Source of the DNA: Phoronis ovalis
Taxonomy: Eukaryota; Phoronida; Phoronidae
Length of the DNA stretch: 10,320 bases
Assembly (NCBI GenBank): GCA_028565635.1
Contig: JAOXYB010065145.1
Coordinates: 1-10,320, forward strand
Direction: 5' to 3'
Numbering within the stretch: the stretch's first letter is position 1; every line of letters starts with the position of its first letter. Shown one piece after another: positions 1 to 8,507 of the stretch. Below the pieces are notes generated by a model. The model was not told where the DNA came from. It ran no database searches and was given only the letters and a program-made list of their open reading frames with translations. The position numbers and the translations under genes are program-made.

Positions 1-73
1 ACAAAGATGGCTTTACAACTACAGAAACTACATCATATGATGGGCATCTGTCTGCACCCGCAGACCTCTTGTT
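1..73 (+). repeat. Left copy of the end repeat (inverted relative to 10246-10318)
   Basis: This stretch matches the reverse complement of 10246-10318 at 69 of 73 positions without gaps (mismatches at 4, 22, 31 and 59). Similarity reaches the window edge, so the outer boundary is unknown. The inner boundary after ...CCTCTTGTT is sharp. It lies in the EHMT intron before the exon at 105. It contains the near-palindrome ATCATATGAT and a perfect 6-bp stem hairpin at 50-65 (GTCTGC, loop of 4, GCAGAC). Probably one end of a dispersed element; family not recognised. Confidence 0.85.
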
Positions 74-104
74 TATTTACACTGTCGCCTATTTTTATTT
101 TCAG

Positions 105-481
105 GCACATTGCTGCTAGACAAAACCATTATGATTGTGTAGTGTAAGTATATGAAACTGGTTCACTTAGTTTTTGTGCTGTTAATTTGAAAATTATGTG
201 TATTTAGGATGCTGATTTTCTGTGTATTAGTTTTCTACATTGTACTTTGTAAATAATATTGTAAATCCAACAACTACTTTCCTACTCTCTGCTTTCTGGT
301 GTAAATGAACTATGTAAAGAAATCAAGTGTTATTATATCAAATGACGTCACATACCAAAATACTGACACACGGTGCTTTCAAGCTTGCTACTATTTGTGG
401 TTTATTCTGTTTTATAGAATGTTCCTTTCTAGAGGTGCTAATGTCTATGAAGAAAATAATGGGGGCAAATTTCCCATCAAT
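105..481 (+). other. EHMT exons for the last ankyrin repeat (105-143 and 418-481)
   Basis: The first exon follows a pyrimidine-rich acceptor ending TTTTCAG and encodes [12 protein letters not shown]; the Val codon is split over the intron. The second exon continues with [16 protein letters not shown] and ends at GTGAGT. HIAAR and LFLSRGA are ankyrin helix and turn motifs and align with the final ankyrin repeat of vertebrate G9a, which ends just before the linker to pre-SET. The intron between them (144-417) contains a perfect TGACGTCA palindrome at 343-350. Earlier ankyrin repeats must lie upstream of position 1. Confidence 0.92.
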
Positions 482-3400
482 GTGAGTGAAATATTCTCTT
501 ACTGTTTTAAATTAAGTACCGAAGTGTCTATTGGTTTATGAAAAAAGTTGCTAAATCTGTTGCTTTAGATATGGTTATTACTGAATTTGGTTTGTAAGAT
601 AATGCTAATCATGAATGGGATGTGCAACATATGAACTGCATTGCAAAAAGTGAAAATGATTGCTTGCTCGTATGTTTTCAGTACAAGATACATCATAGTG
701 AACTGTTTTATTGTGTGTTTTAGTGTTGCATTGACAAGAAATGTGGCTGCTATGTTGCATTGCGAGTTCATCAACAGTTGCGAGAGATTGAAATTAAAAA
801 AACAAATATAGTGGTTGAAAAATTAATTCACAGGTTTGTATTTTAAGAGGGTTACTGTTTAGCTGGAAAGTATTGTTGCAGCATACTCTAATCAAAACAA
901 ATGGTGGGAAATTGGTAGAATGTAAACTGTATGAACTTCTTTCTTATTTTTAAAAAGCAGACTGAGGTCTCAACCCAAAAACAGCCACCAGAGGAACACT
1001 AGATATGTTCAGCTGGAAAATTTGTTTCTTGACATTGCCTGGCATGTTAAACATAAAAATTGTAAATTAAAATTTGTTTCGTGCAGGTGTATTATTAAAG
1101 GCTATTCTGCAAGACTCCTGTGTAAAGTAATTACAGAGGTCATTTCTTTCATTCTATGGTTTTCAAGAACGTCTTTGTTCATTTCAGGGATATATCATAT
1201 GGTAAAGAAGCTGTGACCATTCCTTGTGTTAATGGTATTGATAGCGAAGATATTTCAGAAGATTTTCAGTATATCATGGAAAATGTGGAAACTGTTCCGG
1301 TCAATATCAACAATGTCATATCAAGCTTACAGGTATGACATGGACTTTATTCTTTTATTAAATCGTATATGAATGATCAGGTATAAAAGTAAGATTAAGT
1401 TTTGAAGTAAACTTTATATTTGATTATTGTCTCACTGTATGGCTGACTTTCTTACTGTGTTAGGTATCCTGTACAGTTAGATTTTATAAGTAAACAGGTT
1501 TTCCTGTATTAAATAGATAACTGGTCTAAACATTTGTTGCTTCCTTAATTTTTTTCAGAACTGTTTTTGTCGAGATGACTGTTTTTCCATATTGTGTGTT
1601 TGCAGTAGAAACAGTGTCAAATGCTGGTACACTAAGGTAAGACACTGGGAAAATTGGTCCGTTTCTTGTTCTTTCAGCAGAGGACGTGGTGAGAAAATAG
1701 GAGATTTGATGGCCAATTTAGCATGCCATGCATTGAAAATTATCAGTTCATTTATTTACTCAAAAGAATTCATTTACATTTTCCAAATTTGTAGGTGGAT
1801 TCAAAACCAAGCATCATTGTCGAGTTACTTATTTTACAATGGAATAAATACTGTTTAACTTTATAGGAATCTGATGATTTAAATCTCTAGTGAAAAACTT
1901 GAGAAACTACAAATAGAAATGGTTATATTGTACTCGCCAATATAGGCCTAGGTAGCATTGGAAGTCTGTAGACTCCACCAACATCTCTATGTTTACGAAT
2001 GGCAGTTTTATTATAAGCAGTTACCAAGCAATATTAAAATAACTGTGATAGCACACTGTTTTTCGTAAGTGAAAGTAAAAATTCTATTTGCAAAGAAGTT
2101 TTTTGGATGGGAGTAATAACATTTTTACAGCATCTTACTGAAATGTTTTGATTTTCTAGGAAGGGAGATTGGTTGAAGACTTCCCTTATGTAGAACCACC
2201 ACTGATATTTGAATGTAATAAAGCATGCAAGTGTTGGATGAACTGCAGAAACAGGGTGGTTCAAAAGGGAATCATGTAGGCATCTTTGCACAGTTATTTG
2301 TTGTATTAGTCATAGGCCCAGTGTATTAACCTATGTCCTAGTTCTGTTTGTATGTTTAGAAAATTTTAGTTTAAATATCAATAGTTACAAAACAGACATG
2401 TGGCCAGACAATGCACCAATTTCTTTAACTGTGCAGCATGGCACGAAATTACATGGGCAATTTTAATGATAAAATGGGTGTGTTAAAAAGTATAAAGTAC
2501 AAGTTCATCAAATTTTCCAAAAATGTGAATAACCAGTTTAATTTATATTCATTAGAAATTTAGATCCATAATTATACACCAATTAAGAAATCGTGTTGCT
2601 TTTAACAGGATGCTCTGACATTCGGTAAAACAAAGTAGCCATTATTTTTCAATGGATATAGAAATGGGTAAGATTGTGATCTTGAATGTTGGCTGTTAAC
2701 TTGATCGAAAGCAAAAAAAAATTGTTGATGTTGCTTATTATTAGCAAAGATGAACACGGTTTAAAATATCATAAATTCCTTTTAACAATCATATGCCAAT
2801 TATAAAAAAGGACTAGGTCATTTGCAGTGAATGTAATTAAAACTATTAATAATGTCTCCAGAATTTTTGACTAAAAGTACTTAAGATAAGTGAATGGACC
2901 AAAAAATACCTGAAGAGAACTAAATCTTGTTATTACACTGTTTGTTCTTTTGAAATTCTTGTTGTTTGTGATCACTTCCCCCGCAAATAGAGTAAAATTC
3001 AAGGTCACCTCTACTCCAGTCTGAAGTATAATAACCATATTGCATTTAGTTGGACCACATAAAATCAACCAACACCTGTGTCAAGCTACAAAAATTGAGA
3101 TTGGAAGCTTTATTTTGTTGCAAAATGCATGCTACATTAAAACTTTTTTTAAAACATTCAGTCTGTTTGTATGATTATCTTTATTCATGCAGAAATCCGC
3201 AGAATTAATTTTTGTCAATTAATTCGTTAAAATTGAGTTGGTTTGGAGAAGACATTATAAAATGTACAAATTGAAATAAAATAGTTATCAGCTCTTATAA
3301 ATTGTTTTGAGTTGAATTAAATTTCTGTAGCTGAAATGGTTCAACTTAGAAATTCATACTGTCACTTTTATGCGATTTTAAAATGGAATTAATAGTACAT

Positions 3401-5343
3401 GAAAGTATTTATTCCATGTGATTTCATATAGGATGCCTATTATTTATATTATTTTATTACAGGGTCCGTCTGCAGCTCTTCAAAACGCTTGGCAGAGGTT
3501 GGGGTGTGAGGACATTGCTTGATATTCCTAAAGGCACATTCATTTGCGAGTAAGTGGTTTACTGTTTACTTGCTTTAAATTTGTTGTACGAGCTCAGTGC
3601 TGATGAAAGAAGTATTAAAATAGTTACTATATTTTATCATCTGCTTAGAAATGTTGTTACATGTTGATATAAGGCAAATTATACAGAATGGCTTGTAAAA
3701 ATGCACCTACTGGCATGTGTCAGCTTACAGATGTATTTGTCAACACATATTAAATGTGAAATATTTTTGAATTGTAGAGATATATTTTATAGTTTCTTCT
3801 TTTGTTAAAGGTATATTGGTGAACTAATCTCTGATCACGAGGCTGACAGAAGAGAAGACGATTCATACTTATTTGATTTAGACAATCGGGTAACTATTAA
3901 AAATACTTTTTGTGCAATTCCATTTTTATAGAGCCTGTGTCTTTATACCTTTTTATGAAAACGATCTAAACTGTTTTTGATATATTAATCTGTTCTGCTG
4001 CAGGAATACTTTCATGTATTTTTTTTTTTTTTTGAACTTGTTTTGTTGTAAACCTAGCATATTCGTTGCCTGACTCCTTGAACTGTGCATAATAATCTAA
4101 AGCACTACACTTGTAAAACACTTGGTACAGATACACTGTTTTTATTGACTGTTTTATAAAATTACATACTGCAATAGAATAATTTTTGATACATTGGTTT
4201 CATGATTTTGATTTTATGTTCAGAACTGCAGAACATATTTCAAGCAGTATTTGTTGGTAAGAAATCAGTTAAGATGTGCATGCAAGTAGTTATAATATAG
4301 TATTAAGTTTGTTTTGTTTTTTTGATTTTCGAAAAGTGTTACTTTAGTTAATTATAAGTGTTATAATTTCTAATACGTTAGTATTATGATTTCTAACTTT
4401 TTCAGATCTGTATGTGAATTATGGGCAATATTGTCAGATAGCAGATCACTTTATCTGCCCTCTTAAATATATGTAATTTCAAAGTGGAATTTGGGAGTAT
4501 GTGATAGCTATAATGTACTGTACTCTATGTAATATGTGTGCTAATATCATAAATTAGGATACTGTGTGATATTTGTCAGTTTAACAAACTATCCTCTTTT
4601 GTAGGATGGAGAGACATACTGTATTGATGCCAGACGTTATGGAAACATCAGTAGATTCATTAATCACCTGTGTGAACCAAACCTACTTCCAGTAAAAGTG
4701 TTCGTAAACCATCAAGATTTACGATTTCCACGAATCTGTATGTTTGCTTCAAGAGATGTTAAAGCTGGCGAAGAGTTAGGGTATGTACATATGCTAAAAG
4801 TAATTTCTTACGCTTGCTGGGGATCCTTTGTATTAAATCTTTGTTGTTAAACCATGTACGAAATGTCCAAAATGTACTCTTCTGTGCTTTGAGCAACATG
4901 TTGATATAAAATTATGTTGCGATGTTTTGAGATGCAGTCAGTGATATTCCGTGTAAACTCTTTTACTGCTATTTATGAGCAGCGATTGGTCTTTAACCAA
5001 GTTGGAACTTTTTTGGCATTCTTTTCAACATCTCTCTTATAGGTTAGTTGCTTGGGGTATTTTCTACGCCTCTCAGTAATTACATCAGATTTTCTTTTAT
5101 TTTAACTAACACCTGTAACCACTGGCTATCAATGGAAAATATTCTGCGATGACAGTTGAACATTCACTTTACAAAAATGATACTTTGTTAATTTGTAGAT
5201 TTGATTATGGCGAGAAGTTTTGGATAATCAAATGGAAGCATTTTACGTGCACTTGTGGCTCTTCAAAATGTAAATTTTCTAAAGAGACAATACATCAGAC
5301 TATCTCAGATTTTAGACAACGGCAACAGATGTCACCATTATAG
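105..5343 (+). CDS. EHMT (G9a ortholog): EHMT/G9a-type histone H3K9 methyltransferase, C-terminal part (10 exons, 5' end outside the window)
   Basis: Exons read directly: 105-143, 418-481, 724-833, 1188-1332, 1559-1636, 2160-2275, 3463-3549, 3811-3889, 4605-4780, 5199-5343. All introns are GT-AG, and the phases join into one 345-residue frame ending in TAG. In order: the end of the ankyrin array (residues 1-34), a linker (35-71), pre-SET (72-184), SET (185-298) and post-SET (299-345). All nine zinc cysteines of the pre-SET are present (121, 123, 127, 132, 134, 164, 168, 170, 174). SET hallmarks are GWGV (196-199), [10 protein letters not shown] (256-265) and FDYG with the catalytic-type Tyr301. 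C315, C317 and C322 with C262 form the post-SET zinc site. Family knowledge: these nuclear enzymes transfer methyl from S-adenosylmethionine to H3K9, and their ankyrin repeats read methylated H3K9. The linear match to vertebrate G9a/GLP over the whole stretch makes the family assignment very strong; G9a and GLP cannot be told apart here, and most invertebrates have a single EHMT. No frameshift or internal stop, so it looks functional. Confidence 0.96.
724..2275 (+). other. EHMT linker and pre-SET exons (724-833, 1188-1332, 1559-1636, 2160-2275)
   Basis: The 724-833 exon encodes a cysteine-rich start and a charged linker (residues 35-71), placed like the variable linker after the ankyrin repeats in G9a. 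The 1188-1332 exon carries [10 protein letters not shown], the conserved entry to pre-SET. The 1559-1636 exon carries the CxCx3Cx4CxC half of the triangular zinc cluster, and 2160-2275 carries EPPLIFECN plus the Cx3CxCx3C half. These nine cysteines hold three zinc ions in known pre-SET structures and stabilise the SET fold. The donor of the last exon is GTAGGC, a weak match to consensus. Intron 1637-2159 shows nothing else recognisable. Confidence 0.94.
2276..3462. other. EHMT intron 6 (1187 bp), with one exon-like minus-strand stretch
   Basis: The longest EHMT intron, from the weak donor GTAGGC to an acceptor ending TTATTACAG. Most of it is featureless A+T-rich DNA. On the minus strand, 3020-2910 reads open for 37 codons between an ATACTTCAG acceptor-like site and a CTTCAG|GTATTT donor-like site, and is visibly less A+T-rich than its surroundings. 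See the findings. No nested gene is claimed. Confidence 0.6.
3890..4604. other. EHMT intron 8 (715 bp) with a 15-base T run
   Basis: Noncoding between the SET exons. It contains a homopolymer T run at 4019-4033 and otherwise A+T-rich sequence with no open frame or motif I can support. Confidence 0.7.
4781..5198. other. EHMT intron 9 (418 bp)
   Basis: Lies between a GTATGT donor and a TTTGTAG acceptor. It splits the Gly298 codon just before FDYG. No additional feature seen. Confidence 0.75.
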
Positions 5344-5700
5344 ACTCAGAATGTTAACTGACATGTATGCACAAAGATATCTTGCGACGGAATTGACACA
5401 GCAATACTACTAGTCATTGGAAGAGATGAAAATTGAAATTGCTGATTTTTGTGGCAGTGGTGATAGAACAATAAAAAATAAATTTACACAAATTTATGTA
5501 TAGCTACTAATTCTTGATGAAATTTGGAACAACATAAGCATCATGGATATTCAATAGACTGACTGTTCTATAGTAAAGTTGGTGTTTTTGAGTTAGTGGA
5601 GAAAACGAAGAGGAACTTGTAAATGTATGCCTGTAATTCCAACTTTTTAAGCAAAAATATTTGGTGAACAAACTATAAGGAAATAAAATCAATGACTAAT
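5344..5700 (+). terminator. EHMT 3' UTR with candidate poly(A) signals
   Basis: After the stop codon at 5341-5343 the sequence loses coding character. AATAAA hexamers occur at 5470-5475 and 5477-5482, about 130 bases past the stop, and again at 5682-5687; another lies further on at 5878-5883. No strongly GU-rich downstream element is obvious after any of them, so I cannot say which is used. In DNA this A+T-rich, isolated AATAAA hexamers also arise by chance; the tight pair near 5475 is the best candidate. Confidence 0.5.
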
Positions 5701-6048
5701 CAAACAAACGGAGGTAAAAAAGCACTAAAGTAACCTTTGTGCTGGGAATATGCTACTGTCAGCAGGTTGATTGTGTATTCAAAAATGTATTCCTCACCTG
5801 GATAGAACAGCTTCAAAGGATAGGATATTTACACTTTTTTATATAATTTTATTTTTATGTATTAACAACTGTTGGCTAATAAATATTTAATTAAAAACTT
5901 CTTCATCTAAAATGTTGATCTAGTAAAAATGTTTTGAATTTTTGTGACATACTAGCAGTTAGTACGTTTTGTGTGATTATCTATACTGATATAGCTAGCA
6001 TTTAGGTTTGTAGATAGGTGGCACTACTCATTTGCGATCTGAGTGTCT

Positions 6049-6158
6049 TTAAAATTGTATTGAAAAACTTCTTTATTACCTCCCAAGTAATGTGATATAA
6101 AGATTAAAATTGTATTGAAAAACTGCTTTAAATTTAGTATTTCCTAGAAATGTGACAT
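6049..6158 (+). repeat. Degenerate tandem duplication, unit about 55 bp
   Basis: A 21-base block (TTAAAATTGTATTGAAAAAC plus T) occurs exactly at 6049-6069 and 6104-6124. Each copy is followed by CTTTA-rich sequence and closes with a related AATGTGATAT / AATGTGACAT end (6089-6098 and 6149-6158). The two units are therefore an old direct duplication with small indels. It is noncoding and lies between the two genes. Confidence 0.7.
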
Positions 6159-6607
6159 GACGTTTGACCTATGCTAGATATTTGTCTTGTTAACTTGTTA
6201 TTATTGCAGCTAAGATGTTTTACATTGAAATTACTTTTAAAATGATTTAGTAAAATGTATTTTCATTATGTTTTATTATGACTGTTTGATTTTTGCTAGG
6301 TTATATTTTACTAAAGTATAGAGCTGGACACTTGGTGACCCAGTTCATGTCAGTCCTTCTTCCTATGTTCCTATCCATGGTATTGTTTCGTGATGCCGTC
6401 TTAGAATTAAGGTGTGTATTGTGCCACATTACCCCACATACTAGTATGTGCCATTGTAAGTTAGCAACAATTTGTTTAAAGCAAGTTATATGTGCAAGAA
6501 ATAAAGATGAATGTCAACATTTTTAGGAATTTATATGAGTAATGAAATATTATGTAAACACTTGTTATTCAAATCAGGCTGCTATTTCGTAGTATCTCGT
6601 ATACTAA

Positions 6608-6805
6608 AGAGTTATTATAGGTGATTCACTCAAGCAACATGCAGAAATGTTCTTGGGTAATGTGATATTAGAATTGGTGCTATCAGGGGTACCAAACAAT
6701 TTAAGCACTAATATTAATTTTGTAATAGATGCATGCAGAATAGGATTTCATTGCCCAGACTTTCAATTCCATACGTCAGTAATCTGTTTCCACATTGATA
6801 GTGGA
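6608..6805 (+). pseudogene. Possible remnant of a transposon-borne SGNH/GDSL-like domain
   Basis: An open stretch of 66 codons bounded by TAA (6605-6607) and TAG (6806-6808), with no plausible ATG start. It begins RVIIGDSLKQHAEMF and continues with VLSGVPNNLSTNINFV. The pattern IIGDS...H.AE...(about 12)...SG resembles the start of SGNH/GDSL-like domains that I recall being common in arthropod repetitive DNA and in the ORF1 of some LINEs. The usual GDSH histidine is Leu here, and no later blocks (for example a GxND motif) are visible after the stop. If real, it is a decayed fragment. An unrelated chance reading frame is the main alternative. Confidence 0.3.
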
Positions 6806-8173
6806 TAGTGGAAAAGTTGCATGACCATACATTATATTAGCAGTCTGTGTAACTGGAAATTGGGTACTTGCAGTAAATTGTTTAGGATACTCCGGCTATA
6901 TCATACTAAAAGTGCAAAACCTGGACACTGTAAATAGAAATACATGTTTTTAAGGAAAGCTTAATTTGTAGTTACATATGCAAGAAGGTAATTTGAATGA
7001 AGATATAAGTTTCTATAGATCCTTATGTAATTTGAAACCATTATAAAATTTTCATTTTAGATGAAGCCTTCTAGATATCATTTTTTGTGTTAGGTAGTAC
7101 TATTTTCTTACGGTTCTGACACCTGAAAGTTTTTACTGTGCAAGTAAGGCAGGGAGTTTTGTGTTAATTGACTTATAGTGATGCAGAACAATAAACAACT
7201 CTAATATTAAAAAAAGAACAATTTTGCCTATTTTATTTTGAACTTTTATACAGTGCAACATATAAAAATAACGATCACTTTCATTGGTAATTAATGCCTA
7301 AGTATGACATATTACCAGTAATTATTAATATTTTTAATTTCTCATCATGTACTTCTGGTTCAGTCACCTTAATAAAACAATATTTTCATGTTTTTGATGA
7401 ATTAAATTTAACTTTGTACTTTCTTAAAATTAAACATGAATGAAATGTAAAAGAAATTTTATAATGTACTGAATTCCTGTGCTGTAAGTTCTAAATCATA
7501 CAGTGAACAATTTATTGTATGAACTAATATCATTATCTATAGAAAACAGAAGTAGCTATAGTGTGCAGTGTACACCCAACCTGTTATGTAACACTTACCT
7601 GTTACTATAGGACTATTCAAACTCAAAATAAGCAGTTCAAAATTATTGTTAAATTTTCATTAATATTCTCAAGAAATGTTTTTAAGCAAACCTCAAAAAG
7701 AAGAAAGTATGTTAATGTATCTATGTACCTTTTGATAATATAATAATTACATAATTTTGAACAGCTATTGATTTTTGGGGATGCATAATATTTTCTAGAT
7801 TGATCTGTCAAGACCTGACCCTTGATTGGATAATGAGTGTGTATACCTGGAAGCTTACATATCTGCAATATTAAGCATGTCTCATATACATGAAACAGGG
7901 TGGGGTACTTGGGGTAGTATATGAATCATGTAGTTATATACTGTCTTGAAGCTAGATTCTAAAGTGTCATTTTTTATTTTTTGGCAACTGAGTAAGAAGC
8001 AGTACTTTAGAAAAGTGAAGATTGAACAATAAAGTCCTAGGAACGAAACTATTTCAAGAAAAGTTAAGTCAGTATTATTTTATAAAGGTGAGGTAGTTTT
8101 ACTTAATGGTGCTAATACTGAATTATACTAGTTGTGTTCAAGTTGTTTAAAGTTGATATTTTCTACAACATAC

Positions 8174-8279
8174 CTAAAGGTCCACTACCATATTCTACAT
8201 GAACTATAATATATCCTTGATCTGGTACCAACTGCTTGTGTTTTGGATTAAAAAGTGCAACAATTGTCTTAATTTGCAT
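8174..8279 (-). other. Candidate minus-strand coding exon, unrecognised
   Basis: On the minus strand an ATG at 8279-8277 opens a protein-like stretch starting MQIKTIVALFNPKHKQ and ending EYGSGPLG, 35 codons. At 8174/8173 there is a good donor, TTAG followed by GTATGT; read through, the frame stops at 8165-8163. Upstream on the same strand is a CCTCAG acceptor-like site near 8308. The codons are richer in G, P, D and H than the surrounding A+T-rich DNA would give. No companion exon joins in frame within the stretch I checked, and I do not recognise the protein. It could be a first coding exon of a minus-strand gene, a pseudogene piece, or chance. Confidence 0.25.
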
Positions 8280-8507
8280 TTCTTGTTAAACACTTGTAAA
8301 CATTTTCTGAGGAAAAGTATTTACAACTGACAAATTGTAGACAGGGATTGACTCTTGGAAAAAGTATTCAAAATTATTGTATTACAGTATAATTATGACA
8401 GAAAACAAAATTATTGTAGTAATTTAATTATGATTTTAGTATTAATCGATGTGTAGCAGATTTGAACTTGAAGTTATTTTAATTTCTTTTGTTACTTTGT
8501 AGGAATT

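Larger units (their letters stand above)
3463..5343 (+). other. EHMT SET and post-SET exons (3463-3549, 3811-3889, 4605-4780, 5199-5343)
   Basis: Exon 3463-3549 gives the SAM-site start GWGV and PKGTFICE. Exon 3811-3889 gives [12 protein letters not shown] and SYLFDLDNR, the substrate-channel region. Exon 4605-4780 gives [17 protein letters not shown] and DLRFPRI, including the knot-forming NHxCxPN motif. Exon 5199-5343 gives FDYGEKFW, the CxCx4C post-SET zinc motif and a short basic tail ending MSPL. Two positions usually Asp and Gly in the FWDIKGK segment of G9a/GLP read Ile307 and Trp310 here. Everything else expected for catalysis is in place. Confidence 0.95.
5701..8502. other. Intergenic region between EHMT and the YHYH-type gene
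   Basis: About 2.8 kb of A+T-rich DNA with no confident gene. It holds the tandem duplication at 6049-6158, the possible SGNH-like remnant at 6608-6805 and the minus-strand exon candidate at 8174-8279. The promoter and any 5' UTR exon of the YHYH-type gene should lie here or within introns, because the exon starting at 8503 is preceded by a splice-acceptor-like sequence. I could not single out a transcription start or TATA element. No tRNA or other structured RNA was recognised. Confidence 0.6.

Noticed and set aside
7-146. An ATG-initiated frame starting in the left end repeat and running into the ankyrin exon; the right copy also has a short ATG frame (MALQLKKLYHMMG...).
   Set aside because: The ankyrin exon has a clear acceptor at 104 and the frame stops right after the true donor. 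The three base changes that fall within the shared frame all alter the amino acid, so there is no sign of protein-level selection.
2034-2291. Minus-strand 85-codon frame opposite the pre-SET exon.
   Set aside because: It is the antisense shadow of the real exon at 2160-2275, whose zinc-cysteine pattern fixes the coding strand.
6293-6526. Plus-strand 78-codon frame with acceptor-like and donor-like flanks (near 6299 and 6411).
   Set aside because: It has a hydrophobic, low-complexity composition, no recognisable motif and no partner exon. It also shows how easily exon-like stretches arise by chance in this window.
7623-7868. Minus-strand 81-codon frame with splice-like sites (a CAG|GTAAGT donor-like site near 7599).
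   Set aside because: The possible exons do not join in frame with the 8174-8279 candidate (a stop codon arises at once at the best acceptor), and the translation is A+T-biased with no motif.
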